DNA of 53,319 nt from a virus. Of the stretch, positions 13,277-20,995 are shown piece by piece (the first letter of the stretch is position 1; each line of letters starts with the position of its first letter). The stretch lies in the IMG/VR virus record IMGVR_UViG_3300030106_001611, positions 1 through 53,319 of that record. The stretch is one strand, 5' to 3'. The notes under the pieces are model-generated. The model did not search any database, was not told the origin of the DNA, and was given only the letters and a program-made list of their open reading frames with translations. Made by a program: the position numbers and the translations under genes.

Positions 13277-15227
13277 CCGCGTATTACTTCAACTATTTGA
13301 ACAACCTGATGACTTTATAGGTGTTTCTCAAACGGCTCTGGACCGTGCAGAGTATTCCAGTAGGAATGTCAACTTCTTTAATTCGTTTTTTGGTTTAGGA
13401 GGTCTGGGAGAAACGGGTGTAGGCGTAGATAGAAAAGAGTATAAAGCTGCAACGGGTCCTGACATTACGACAGTTGGGATTCAAGATGACAAAGACGTAG
13501 ATGGGGTAGACTTAACTGAAGGAAGTTTCGAATCGGCTTTTCCCGGACAAACTATGGACGACATATCCTATGATTACTCCGGCGGCACTACTACATATAA
13601 CAGTTACTCCGATGCTCTAAAAGGAATAAATGTAGCAACAGACCGTGTTCCTATGGTGGAAAATCTGTTTGAACCCATGCTAACAAAAGATAGATTTGGT
13701 GCTCGTAATTTTAAGGATGTAGATATTGGTGCTGCTTTGTTCGGAGAATACGAACGGGCTGAAACCTTTGTAGAAGAAGCCCCCGGTAAAATTGGCGACA
13801 TATTTAAAAAGGGCCTTACAGACCCCCAGAAAAGGTCAGCAATAAGTGCTGCTGCACAGAATCTTACTAAAGGTGCCCCGATGATGGGTTTAATGATGGG
13901 GGCTGCTATTGACGGAAAAACCGTACAGAACGCATTTGGTAATGCTAGCTGGCGACCTAATGGTATTCTTGGGGTAGCAGCAGACTTAAATCACACAGTC
14001 CAGTTTAATGATATGGCTAACATTAGAGCGGCTCATGCTTCTAATGCGGCGCTTCAAAAATCTTTTGACACAGGCACTCTTTCTGATGAATTAACGACTG
14101 GCAGGATGATGGGTTTACAATCTTTTGCTCCCACCGGATTTGCTATGGAATTTAATACCGGATTTGGAGTTACTCGTAGTCCCGGTTCAGTGCACTACAA
14201 CGGTAACACTATGGGTATGTCCCGTAGCCAGCTTGAAGCATTTGACGCTCTTTCAAAGGGCATGGTTCCAAAAGGATATGACCCAGTATCAGAAAAAGGA
14301 ACCACAATTAACCAAGCAGGATGGTTAGCTACAGGAAATACAGGTCAAGATGGCAAGCCGGGTAAAGGTACAGGGTTCTACACCGACAAAGGAATGTTTT
14401 ATAGCCCTACCACAAATACCTATTCAAGATATGGTCTGGCGGAAAGCATCACTGCCGCAGCAGCTAAAGCAGGCATTACTGTTGATGAATATAGAAGTGC
14501 ACTAACGGATGCTCGTAAGGGAAAAGGTAAGCTGTCTAATCTTGTTAATGATATAAGGCAGACTAACCTTAACGCTGCAGAAGCTGCTAGAAAAGATGAA
14601 GCCGCAAAAGCAGCGGCGTATGCAGCAGAAATTGCAAAAATGGAAGCAGCGATTGCAGCAGGCGGTGGAAAAGACACCAGTCCCGGTGATGATGACTTTG
14701 ACACTAGAACAGGTGCAGAAGCTGTTGCTGCTGGAGGCGGTCCTGATAGAACAAGTGGTGGTATAGATTCACCTTACAGAAAGGGAGGGCGTGTTGGCTA
14801 CGCACTGGGAACTCCCCCACCGGGTGTTCAGGCACAGCAGAGCGGTTTTATTGATGCCCCACCCTCCCAAGTCTCCGAAGCTGGCAAAGTTGCTGATGAC
14901 CGCCCCTTGGATGTACCAGAAGGTACTTACATACTTAATGCGGCTGCTGTCGAGTTCGCAGGGGAGACAGACATTCGTAATATGATACTGGAGGCTCAGA
15001 AAGAAGCGGTTCGCAGAGGTATAGCACAGGGAGACGTTGCCCGTAGTTCTGAAATGGTGGACATAGCTGTATCCCGTGGTGAAGTAAAAATTGCTCCTTA
15101 TTTAGTGCCTATTATTGGCGAAGACCGCCTAGAGAAGATTAATAAAAGAGGATTACGTAAAACCGAACAGCGAATTGCAGCGACGCAACAGGAACCTGTA
15201 GCTGCACGACGCGGCGGTTTTATATAG
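13269..15227 (+). CDS. Large structural protein, unknown function
   Basis: The gene encodes 652 residues. AAAGGAATCTA precedes ATG at 13269. The N-terminal 190 residues are acidic. The middle is glycine/alanine-rich with MMGLMMGAAIDG. Residues 430-480 form an alanine-rich helix (AARKDEAAKAAAYAAEIAKMEA). A KGGRVGYALG motif leads into a C-terminal domain with DDRPLDVPEGTYILNAAAVEFAG and VRRGIAQGDVAR. I recall this C-terminal domain from other marine podoviruses without assigned function. It lies between portal and scaffold, so a virion or head-completion role is likely. Confidence 0.65.
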   Translation: MADRVLLQLFEQPDDFIGVSQTALDRAEYSSRNVNFFNSFFGLGGLGETGVGVDRKEYKAATGPDITTVGIQDDKDVDGVDLTEGSFESAFPGQTMDDISYDYSGGTTTYNSYSDALKGINVATDRVPMVENLFEPMLTKDRFGARNFKDVDIGAALFGEYERAETFVEEAPGKIGDIFKKGLTDPQKRSAISAAAQNLTKGAPMMGLMMGAAIDGKTVQNAFGNASWRPNGILGVAADLNHTVQFNDMANIRAAHASNAALQKSFDTGTLSDELTTGRMMGLQSFAPTGFAMEFNTGFGVTRSPGSVHYNGNTMGMSRSQLEAFDALSKGMVPKGYDPVSEKGTTINQAGWLATGNTGQDGKPGKGTGFYTDKGMFYSPTTNTYSRYGLAESITAAAAKAGITVDEYRSALTDARKGKGKLSNLVNDIRQTNLNAAEAARKDEAAKAAAYAAEIAKMEAAIAAGGGKDTSPGDDDFDTRTGAEAVAAGGGPDRTSGGIDSPYRKGGRVGYALGTPPPGVQAQQSGFIDAPPSQVSEAGKVADDRPLDVPEGTYILNAAAVEFAGETDIRNMILEAQKEAVRRGIAQGDVARSSEMVDIAVSRGEVKIAPYLVPIIGEDRLEKINKRGLRKTEQRIAATQQEPVAARRGGFI

Positions 15228-15231
15228 AATC

Positions 15232-15298
15232 GCTGGCTACCCACGAACCCGTGGCCCCAGCACAACCGACGCGGCTACCCACAGCCATGTGGCACCGC
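15232..15298 (+). ncRNA. Tandem structured RNA leader before the scaffold gene
   Basis: The 88-base gap before the scaffold gene holds two hairpins of the same design. The first has outer stem GCTGG/CCAGC (15232-15236 with 15257-15261), internal loop CTAC opposite CC, inner stem CCACG/CGTGG (15241-15245 with 15250-15254) and loop AACC. The second has outer GCGG/CCGC (15271-15274 with 15295-15298), internal loop CTAC opposite CA, inner CCAC/GTGG (15279-15282 with 15289-15292) and loop AGCCAT. GGCTACCCAC is shared exactly, while the outer stems differ yet still pair. This compensating change indicates selection for RNA structure. It could set expression of the scaffold and capsid genes. Confidence 0.6.
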
Positions 15299-15315
15299 AA
15301 GTGAGGTAAATACCA

Positions 15316-16218
15316 ATGGCAAAAGCAAGAGGCCACCGTGCCAACAAAGTAAATGACTCTTTCGGAACAATCAATAATCACGCTCTCTACAAGGGAAAAT
15401 ACAGAGACGAAGTTTACAAAGATGAGGATGAAGAGTCAAACGTGGAAGCCCAAGACGCTGACCCCGTAGAAGAAACGGCTACTCAGCAAGAAGAACAGGG
15501 AAGTAGTTTCGTAGAGGCCAAGAAGGAATCTAACGAAGACCACGACTATAAGAAACGGTATGACGACTTGAAACGTCATTACGATTCTAAGGTAGACGAG
15601 TTCAAATCTGAAATCGAAAGCCTACGTAAAACAATGACAGACCGTGCAGTGGAGATGCCGCGAGGCGTAACCCCGCCACGAACACAAGAGGAACTAGATG
15701 AGTTCAAAGAACGTTATCCAGATGTCTTCGAAGTTGTTCAGACGGTTTCAAGTATGCAGACTGAATCTCAGGTTGCAAAACTACGTGAAGAACTTGGTAC
15801 TATTCAAGAACGGGAAAAGGAACTAGAAAAGCAGAAAGCATACGAACAACTGCTTCGCGCCCACCCTGACTTCTCTGAATTAAAGACCGATGAAAAGTTC
15901 CTATCATGGCTAGAAGAACAACCATCGTCCATTGCGGATGGTATTTATAAAAACAATACCGATGCAAAATGGGCGGCACGGGTCATAGACCTCTACAAAG
16001 CCGACACAGGCTTAACCAAAAAGAAGAAAACCAAAGACTCTTCAGCAGCAGATGCAGTTACTAAAAGTCCTGCAAGGGATGTAAAAACAGACGCTACTGA
16101 TGGAAAAAGGATTTGGAAATCTTCTGAAATTGCCCGGCTCAAGCCGTGGGAGTTCGAAAAGCTAGAAGCTGAACTCGACCAAGCACGGACTGAAGGGCGA
16201 ATCGACTTACAATCCTAA
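15316..16218 (+). CDS. Capsid scaffolding protein
   Basis: The gene encodes 300 residues, highly charged and helical. An acidic N-terminal third (EDEESNVEAQDADPVEE) precedes a long coiled coil from residue 75 to 185 (YKKRYDDLKRHYDSKVDEFK; VAKLREELGTIQEREKELEK). A lysine-rich C-terminus ends with SEIARLKPWEFEKLEAELDQ, similar to C-terminal capsid-binding helices of scaffold proteins. It directs assembly of the prohead and is absent from the mature virion. It lies 27 bases before the major capsid gene and directly after the tandem hairpin leader. Confidence 0.85.
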   Translation: MAKARGHRANKVNDSFGTINNHALYKGKYRDEVYKDEDEESNVEAQDADPVEETATQQEEQGSSFVEAKKESNEDHDYKKRYDDLKRHYDSKVDEFKSEIESLRKTMTDRAVEMPRGVTPPRTQEELDEFKERYPDVFEVVQTVSSMQTESQVAKLREELGTIQEREKELEKQKAYEQLLRAHPDFSELKTDEKFLSWLEEQPSSIADGIYKNNTDAKWAARVIDLYKADTGLTKKKKTKDSSAADAVTKSPARDVKTDATDGKRIWKSSEIARLKPWEFEKLEAELDQARTEGRIDLQS

Positions 16219-16245
16219 AACCTCAAACAGAGAAGGAATCGAACA

Positions 16246-17235
16246 ATGGCTTTCGGTACTGCTGCGGGTTATGGTAACCTGCCTTCCGGTAATTTTGCAC
16301 CGGAAATCTTTAGCCAAAAAGTTCTCAAATTCTTTCGTCGCGCTTCGGTTGTTGAAGACATTACGAACACTGACTATGCTGGCGAGATTGAGAACTTTGG
16401 CGATACGGTTCGTATCATAAAAGAACCTACCGTAACAGTTGCCTCGTACACACGAGGTTCTGTAGTGAACCCACAAGACTTGGCTGACGACCAAATTACA
16501 ATGACCGTTGACCAAGCTAATGCGTTCGCGTTCAAAATCGACGACATTGAAGAGCGTCATTCGCACGTAAACTTCGAGGCACTTGCCACCTCTTCGGGTG
16601 CATTTGCTCTGAAGCGTAAGTACGATAAGACTGTTCTTCAGGCTATGTCTGATGGTGCTGGTATTGCAGCTTCTGCTGTAACTGGCACAACTCTGACCAC
16701 GACTGCTGCTGCTGGTACTCTTGGTACTGCAAACGCACCTATCAACATTGAGACAGATGATAACGGCATCAACCTGATGCTTGCAATGGCCCGTCTCCTT
16801 GATGATGAGTCTGTGCCAGAAGAGAACCGCTGGTTTGTTGCACCTCCAATTTTCTACGAGAAGTGTTTCCAAGCCGGAAATAAAATTGCTGAAGTACAGG
16901 TTACTGGTGACGGTACATCTCCACTTCGCAATGGTCTTGCAACTGTTGGCACACTTGCTGGCTTCCGTTGCTACAAGTCAACTGCGCTTAACAGCACAGG
17001 CGGCACAGACCAAGTGACTTTGACTGACGCATCTGCAACTCTCGCAACCGACGGTTCTGAGAACATTGTTCTTGCTGGTCACATGTCATCCACCTCTACT
17101 GCTTCGCACATTGCGAAAACAGAAGTGGTTCGTTCAACTGAATCGTTCTCCGACGTTATTCGTGGACTGCATGTTTTTGGGCAAAAAGTATTACGCCAAG
17201 AAGCAATCGTTCGCGGCGTTGTAGACTTTGCGTAA
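16246..17235 (+). CDS. Major capsid protein
   Basis: The gene encodes 329 residues. AAGGAA ends 7 bases before ATG at 16246. The sequence fits HK97-fold capsid proteins of this phage group: an N-terminal arm with APEIFSQKVLKFFRRASVVEDI, then IENFGDTVRIIKEPTVTVASY, a spine helix near LMLAMARLLDDESVPEENR, and a C-terminal stretch with SFSDVIRGLHVFGQKVLR. There is no separate protease gene nearby, so no maturation cleavage is evident. Codon use is strongly biased and regular, as expected for the most abundant virion protein. Confidence 0.88.
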   Translation: MAFGTAAGYGNLPSGNFAPEIFSQKVLKFFRRASVVEDITNTDYAGEIENFGDTVRIIKEPTVTVASYTRGSVVNPQDLADDQITMTVDQANAFAFKIDDIEERHSHVNFEALATSSGAFALKRKYDKTVLQAMSDGAGIAASAVTGTTLTTTAAAGTLGTANAPINIETDDNGINLMLAMARLLDDESVPEENRWFVAPPIFYEKCFQAGNKIAEVQVTGDGTSPLRNGLATVGTLAGFRCYKSTALNSTGGTDQVTLTDASATLATDGSENIVLAGHMSSTSTASHIAKTEVVRSTESFSDVIRGLHVFGQKVLRQEAIVRGVVDFA

Positions 17236-17248
17236 GGGAGGCTGACTA

Positions 17249-17722
17249 ATGGCTACTATTGATAGAACTCCTAACGGTGGAACTGTTGGACATCCAGCAA
17301 ACGTTGCTGTTCCTTACGTGATGACTTCCCAAGTCCATGACACCGCTGATGGTGGTACAGGGGGCGACGTTGTTCAGTTGATTGACGTTCCTGCTGATAC
17401 CATGATTGTTGCTGGTGCTCTGGAAGTTTTGGAAGCACGTGGTAATGGACAGATTACTCTGGACGTTGGTTTCACTGGCGGTGATGTGGACTGTTTTGTT
17501 GACGGTTCTGCTTGCGCTGCTGGTTTCACACCATTTTTAGAGGCTGCAGTAGGTGCGTCTGGCTCCAACGCCCGTATCCTGACTTCTGCAGACACTATTG
17601 ACGCTCTCATTCTTGATGGCGGCTCTAGCGGTGAATCTGCATTGCGTTTCCGCATTCACGTGGTTCTTGCTGATATTTCCAAGAACCCTGTAGAATCTGC
17701 TACAGTTTCTACTGGAACATAA
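17249..17722 (+). CDS. Capsid-associated (possible decoration) protein
   Basis: The gene encodes 157 residues, rich in glycine, valine and threonine with predicted beta strands (DVVQLIDVPADTMIVAGALEVLE; NGQITLDVGFTGGDVDCF; ALRFRIHVVLADI), as in small beta-sandwich virion proteins. It lies 13 bases after the major capsid gene, is followed by a terminator, and shares the codon bias of the capsid gene. These facts suggest an abundant head protein, perhaps a decoration protein. There is no specific family match. Confidence 0.65.
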   Translation: MATIDRTPNGGTVGHPANVAVPYVMTSQVHDTADGGTGGDVVQLIDVPADTMIVAGALEVLEARGNGQITLDVGFTGGDVDCFVDGSACAAGFTPFLEAAVGASGSNARILTSADTIDALILDGGSSGESALRFRIHVVLADISKNPVESATVSTGT

Positions 17723-17729
17723 TACTATT

Positions 17730-17762
17730 GGGGGCAGGGCAGAATTTTGTTTTGCCCCCTTT
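17730..17762 (+). terminator. Terminator after the capsid genes
   Basis: GGGGGCA (17730-17736) pairs with TGCCCCC (17753-17759) over a 16-nt loop that contains a second possible register (GGGCA / TGCCC). Only three T residues follow, so it may act partly as a barrier. It separates the capsid operon from the next promoter. Confidence 0.6.
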
Positions 17763-17788
17763 ACAACCCGGCGAAAATATGATATAAG
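17760..17788 (+). promoter_or_regulatory. Promoter for the oxygenase / lysis region
   Basis: TTTACA (17760-17765), a 17-bp spacer and TATAAG (17783-17788) match consensus at 10 of 12 positions. It starts directly after the terminator stem and lies 26 bases before the 2OG oxygenase gene, giving this region its own transcription start. Confidence 0.65.
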
Positions 17789-17814
17789 CGTGTAAACCTG
17801 CCGGGAGATATACC

Positions 17815-18450
17815 ATGTTATTACAACTACTATCCGAACAAGAAGTACAATATTGCGTAGAAAACTGGGGCACTAAAGAGGATGGTGCGAAGACACAGCC
17901 TCTGTCAGACAGTGAAGATTTAAAAAAGAACACAGAGTCGCCTGACATGACACCCGAAGTAAGGCAACTCGTATCAACAAGAATATACAGCAACCCTTAC
18001 ATAGACTCAGTAGTTTGTCCAAACAAAGTATCGGTAAACTTTTACAATGAGTATGAAGAGGGGGGCTTCTACAAAAAGCATATAGATACGTTTCGTGCCG
18101 CACCTAGAAGCAACAACGTCTACTTTGATTACGGGTTTTCATTAGGTCTTAGTGACGATTACGAGGGTGGGGAGTTTGTTCTAAATAACGATGTGGGTGA
18201 AATAAACTACACAATTGGAAAGGGACAACTACTTATATTCCCGATTATATACCCTCACGGGGTAAAGCCGATAACAAAAGGTTCGCGTAAAGCAATCATA
18301 GGTTGGATGTCAAGCAACGTTTCTTACGAACAAAGCTACATACTAAAGAACTTGTTTGAAATAAACGCAAGCTTTTTAAAAGAAGAAAACCCGATGGCTC
18401 TCAAGTCAACATTGGTACAAAATTATTTAGCTAAACATTGGGGTAAATAA
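17815..18450 (+). CDS. 2-oxoglutarate/Fe(II)-dependent oxygenase
   Basis: The gene encodes 211 residues with the prolyl-4-hydroxylase/PiuC-type layout. The iron ligands are HID (H89 and D91 in FYKKHIDTF) and H148 in YPHGV, with R158 in TKGSRKAIIGW binding the 2-oxoglutarate carboxylate. GLSDDYEGGEFVL is the usual strand before the distal site. The enzyme should couple 2-oxoglutarate decarboxylation to hydroxylation of a protein or small molecule; the substrate is unknown. Such genes are frequent in marine phages. A GGGAG ribosome site and its own promoter precede it. TAATG links it to the next small gene. Confidence 0.85.
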   Translation: MLLQLLSEQEVQYCVENWGTKEDGAKTQPLSDSEDLKKNTESPDMTPEVRQLVSTRIYSNPYIDSVVCPNKVSVNFYNEYEEGGFYKKHIDTFRAAPRSNNVYFDYGFSLGLSDDYEGGEFVLNNDVGEINYTIGKGQLLIFPIIYPHGVKPITKGSRKAIIGWMSSNVSYEQSYILKNLFEINASFLKEENPMALKSTLVQNYLAKHWGK

Positions 18451-18629
18451 TGGCACCTAGAAAAAAAGCTACACCAAAAAAGAAATCAAAAAGCCCTACG
18501 CCAAAAAACAAGGCACTTTACGCACGAGTAAAGGCAGAGGCTAAACGTAAGTTTGACGTGTACCCAAGCGCATATGCAAATGCTTGGCTAGTTAAAACCT
18601 ACAAGAAACGTGGCGGGACGTATGCCTAA
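18450..18629 (+). CDS. Small basic protein, DUF5872-like
   Basis: The gene encodes 59 residues, so it is easily missed. ATG at 18450 overlaps the oxygenase stop (TAATG) and its own stop overlaps the next ATG in the same way. The N-terminus is lysine-rich (MAPRKKATPKKKSKSP). The C-terminal half, ARVKAEAKRKFDVYPSAYAN followed by KTYKKRGGTY, matches the small 'VYPSAYA...YKKRGG' proteins I recall from marine phages and link to DUF5872-type sequences. The strong positive charge suggests DNA or RNA binding. No function is known. Confidence 0.7.
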   Translation: MAPRKKATPKKKSKSPTPKNKALYARVKAEAKRKFDVYPSAYANAWLVKTYKKRGGTYA

Positions 18630-18883
18630 TGGCTAAACCAAAAGGTGGCTTAACTAAATGGTTCAAGGAAGATTGGCGGGATGTAAAGACTGGCAAGAAA
18701 TGCGGTCGCTCTGGTTCAGAGAAAAAGAAACGTCCTTATCCGGCCTGTAGACCCGCTAAAGTTGCTGGACGTATAAGTAAGAAAGAAGCGGCTAAAAAAA
18801 CAGGACCGCGCAAAGTAAAATGGTCTGTCACTGCTTCAGGAAGAAAAAGAAGTAGTGGACGAAAGTCAAAATCCAAGGCATAA
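18629..18883 (+). CDS. Small basic protein, DUF5872-like
   Basis: The gene encodes 84 residues starting MAKPKGGLTKWFKEDWRDV, then CGRSGSEKKKRPYPACRP and a lysine/serine-rich tail. The GGLTKWFKE start with the YPxC motif is typical of DUF5872-type proteins of marine phages and their hosts. The charge suggests nucleic-acid binding. It is translationally coupled to the preceding gene (TAATG). Together with the genes at 18450, 19572 and 19931 it forms a group of very basic small proteins. Confidence 0.7.
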   Translation: MAKPKGGLTKWFKEDWRDVKTGKKCGRSGSEKKKRPYPACRPAKVAGRISKKEAAKKTGPRKVKWSVTASGRKRSSGRKSKSKA

Positions 18884-18904
18884 TGGCATCAAAGGAGATG
18901 CCTT

Positions 18905-19570
18905 ATGAATTATATTACAAGTAACATACCTTATTTTAAAGCTTGGGTACGTAGAGAATATACCACGAATTTTGACCGTTATCAAGGTGAATTTCTTCAC
19001 GCAATGGTGATAGCCGTCACCACACTACCCATGAAAACTCTGTCTTTTCAGGTTATGTTTACCGGATGTGAGGACGAAGAGAATAATGTACATGGTGGGG
19101 CTATGTGGGCACGGATGCCTCTAACGGCTCTTGTAGGTGACACACCCTTTGAAGAGTGGCCTACACCAATGCCAACCTACTTGGCTCAACCGTGGGATTG
19201 TCAATCACACCATCATTCGGTGTTTGTTTTGAATAGAGCTACTCCCTGCCCGTGGTTGGCTAAGATAGACGGGGAGTTCTACCCAGCAAAATACTACTTC
19301 ACAATCGACTATACAGATACAGAAGTAGCAGATGACCCAGCCCAACACAAACAAAGCCACGTGTTAGAATTGATGGATGCTGGTGAGTGGACAGGCAACA
19401 TAGTTGCACTGCCAAACAACAGAGTAAGGGTCACGAACCCTGCTTGGTTTGTAACGGGCGATGGCCCACCGGACTTCACTCCTAGTCAGTGGGTTCACCA
19501 TTCTAAACAAGACCCGAACTATGTAGAGGATACAGCGCGGGTATTTGATAATCTATACGCGGAGAAGTAA
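18905..19570 (+). CDS. Conserved late protein, unknown function
   Basis: The gene encodes 221 residues. AAAGGAGATG precedes ATG at 18905. The protein is rich in aromatic residues, histidine and proline: TTNFDRYQGEFLHAM, VHGGAMWARMPLTALVGD, PWDCQSHHHSVFVLNR and GDGPPDFTPSQWVHHSKQDP. It has the feel of a compact beta-rich enzyme or virion protein. I recall relatives in marine podoviruses but no function. It lies among the basic proteins and before the lysis genes. Confidence 0.65.
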   Translation: MNYITSNIPYFKAWVRREYTTNFDRYQGEFLHAMVIAVTTLPMKTLSFQVMFTGCEDEENNVHGGAMWARMPLTALVGDTPFEEWPTPMPTYLAQPWDCQSHHHSVFVLNRATPCPWLAKIDGEFYPAKYYFTIDYTDTEVADDPAQHKQSHVLELMDAGEWTGNIVALPNNRVRVTNPAWFVTGDGPPDFTPSQWVHHSKQDPNYVEDTARVFDNLYAEK

Positions 19571-19571
19571 A

Positions 19572-19931
19572 ATGGCAGAAGGTAAAGAAAAAGCTCTGAT
19601 GGGTATGAACGATGCAGCCCGAAATAGGATTGCTCGTGCTATGAAGAAAGCAGCAAAAGACGCTGCCCCTAGCGGAACAAGACTTAGTGACCAAGACATA
19701 ATGAATGCGCTAAAAGCTTTAGGACAAAATAAAGCTACAGGCGGCAAAATCAAAAAGGCTAAAGGCATGAAGCGTGGCGGCAAAATGAAAGCCAAAGGCA
19801 TGGCTAGAGGCGGCGCGGCTAAAAAAATGGCTAACGGTGGAAAGGCCATGATGAGAAAATCAAAGGGCATGAAGCGTGGCGGCAAAATGAAAGCTAAAGG
19901 CATGGCGCGTGGTGGTAAGGCAAAACGCTAA
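19572..19931 (+). CDS. Repetitive Lys/Gly/Met-rich basic protein
   Basis: The gene encodes 119 residues. ATG at 19572 is chosen over an in-frame start at 19545 inside the preceding gene. The N-terminal 55 residues are helical (NDAARNRIARAMKKAAKDAA; SDQDIMNALKALGQNKAT). The C-terminal half is a low-complexity repeat of KGMKRGGKMKAKGMARGG, present twice and encoded by a 40-bp DNA repeat. The charge and repeats recall histone-like tails, so binding to nucleic acid is likely. TAATG couples it to the next basic protein. Confidence 0.7.
   Translation: MAEGKEKALMGMNDAARNRIARAMKKAAKDAAPSGTRLSDQDIMNALKALGQNKATGGKIKKAKGMKRGGKMKAKGMARGGAAKKMANGGKAMMRKSKGMKRGGKMKAKGMARGGKAKR
19764..19905 (+). repeat. 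Two 40-bp direct repeats inside the basic protein gene
   Basis: The 40 bases at 19764-19803 recur at 19866-19905 with one silent change (GCC to GCT). The two copies are 102 bp apart, in frame, and duplicate the peptide GMKRGGKMKAKGM. The near-identity at DNA level suggests a recent duplication or homogenisation, and the repeat could expand or contract by recombination. Confidence 0.85.
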
Positions 19932-20215
19932 TGGCTCGTAAAGCCGATAAGATGCCAGCCCGTAACAAAAAGAACTTTCGTCCAACGAAAGCAGGGGCTG
20001 GTATGACTAAAGCTGGGGTTGCTGCGTATCGTCGCAAAAACCCCGGTTCTAAACTCAAGACTGCCGTAACAGGCAAAGTAAAGCCGGGAAGCAAAGATGC
20101 CAAGCGTCGTAAGTCTTTCTGTGCTCGTTCTGCTGGGCAGATGAAAAAGTTTCCTAAAGCAGCAAAGAATCCTAATAGTCGTTTGCGCCAAGCACGAAAG
20201 AGGTGGAAATGCTAA
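19931..20215 (+). CDS. Small basic protein, DUF6321-like
   Basis: The gene encodes 94 residues. Its pattern AGAGMTKAGVAAYRRKNPGS, KLKTAVTGKVKPGSKDAKRR, KSFCARSAGQM and RQARKRWKC matches small proteins I recall as DUF6321 from marine phages. It has one or two cysteines and many basic residues, suggesting nucleic-acid or metal binding. The role is unknown. It overlaps the holin gene start by 7 bases. Confidence 0.7.
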   Translation: MARKADKMPARNKKNFRPTKAGAGMTKAGVAAYRRKNPGSKLKTAVTGKVKPGSKDAKRRKSFCARSAGQMKKFPKAAKNPNSRLRQARKRWKC

Positions 20216-20592
20216 ACCTACTTGTTGGCCCAATAGCAGACCTAGCTGGGACTTGGTTAAACGGTAAGGTCGAAGAGAAGAAAGCCCAAGCAAAGACACG
20301 GGTAGCCAAAGCAGAAGCAGAGGCTGTCGTTATGCAGAAAAAAGCTACGGGCGAAATAGACTGGGATTTGAAGATGGCTGATGCTTCAGCGTCCAGTTGG
20401 AAAGACGAGTGGCTTGTAATTTTATTCAGCATACCTCTAATTTTAGCCTTCATTCCGGGGATGGAAGATATTGTATCGCGTGGATTTCAACAATTGGAAC
20501 AAATGCCTGAGTGGTACCAGTACAGCTTGGGCGTTATTGTTGCTGCAAGTTTTGGGGTCCGGTCAGCTACAAAGCTCTTCAGTAAGAAATGA
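20209..20592 (+). CDS. Holin, 3-TM gene-transfer-agent type
   Basis: The gene encodes 127 residues. ATG at 20209 has AGAGG 7 bases upstream. The layout matches the GTA_holin_3TM family: a short hydrophobic start (MLNLLVGPIADLAG), a charged alanine/lysine helix (residues 18-50), WKDEWLVILFSIPLILAFIPG (first strong membrane span, about 66-84), PEWYQYSLGVIVAASFGVRS (second span, about 100-119) and a basic end. Holins make inner-membrane holes that release the lysozyme at lysis. ATGA overlaps chain it to three following genes, ending with the lysozyme. Confidence 0.8.
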   Translation: MLNLLVGPIADLAGTWLNGKVEEKKAQAKTRVAKAEAEAVVMQKKATGEIDWDLKMADASASSWKDEWLVILFSIPLILAFIPGMEDIVSRGFQQLEQMPEWYQYSLGVIVAASFGVRSATKLFSKK

Positions 20593-20804
20593 GACAGTGG
20601 TTAAAAGCCATAATTGAGTACAATGCTATTGCTCGTCTCACTATGATTGCGAGTATAGCAATGTCTTGGCGATGTGCCGAATGGTTTATGAACCTTGAGG
20701 ACCCTACCATGCAACAGAGTGCGTTCGTCTCAGTTATCATGGGCGTGATGACTGGTATATTTGGTATCTGGATGGGGCAAGAAAACAGAGCAAAGAAACA
20801 ATGA
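20589..20804 (+). CDS. Two-helix membrane protein of the lysis cluster
   Basis: The gene encodes 71 residues with two likely membrane helices: ARLTMIASIAMSWRCAEWFM and SAFVSVIMGVMTGIFGIWMG, separated by NLEDPTMQQ and followed by a basic tail (NRAKKQ). It overlaps both neighbours by four bases (ATGA). A second holin or an antiholin is the most likely role from size, topology and place, but no catalytic or family signature proves it. Confidence 0.65.
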   Translation: MRQWLKAIIEYNAIARLTMIASIAMSWRCAEWFMNLEDPTMQQSAFVSVIMGVMTGIFGIWMGQENRAKKQ

Positions 20805-20995
20805 ACGTAATCATCTGGTCATTAGTGTTGACTATATGCACCGCTGATGGTAAATGTTTTAATCAAACGGTACAGTGGTTCGATAAAGAAAACGAATGTC
20901 TACGATACAAACAAATATATGAGGACATTCCAAAAGATGGCTCTTGGGCATCTGTCGAATACAAGTGCGGAATTATAGGGGCTATGGAAATATGA
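20801..20995 (+). CDS. Small cysteine protein with hydrophobic N-terminus
   Basis: The gene encodes 64 residues. It has a hydrophobic start (MNVIIWSLVLTICTA), then C19, C33 in NEC and C56 in VEYKC. The layout matches the proteins at 5405-5605 and 23390-23596: signal-like start, ExC, 23-25 residues, then an aromatic residue, any residue and C. It sits between two lysis genes and overlaps both in ATGA. It may be an exported spanin-like or envelope factor, but there is no lipobox or clear spanin signature. Confidence 0.65.
   Translation: MNVIIWSLVLTICTADGKCFNQTVQWFDKENECLRYKQIYEDIPKDGSWASVEYKCGIIGAMEI

Noticed and set aside
16207-16872. Open minus-strand frame of 221 codons opposite the major capsid gene
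   Set aside because: It lies entirely antisense to a high-confidence capsid gene with strong codon bias, has a cysteine/serine-rich nonsense-like composition and no ribosome site. It is a shadow of the capsid codon pattern.
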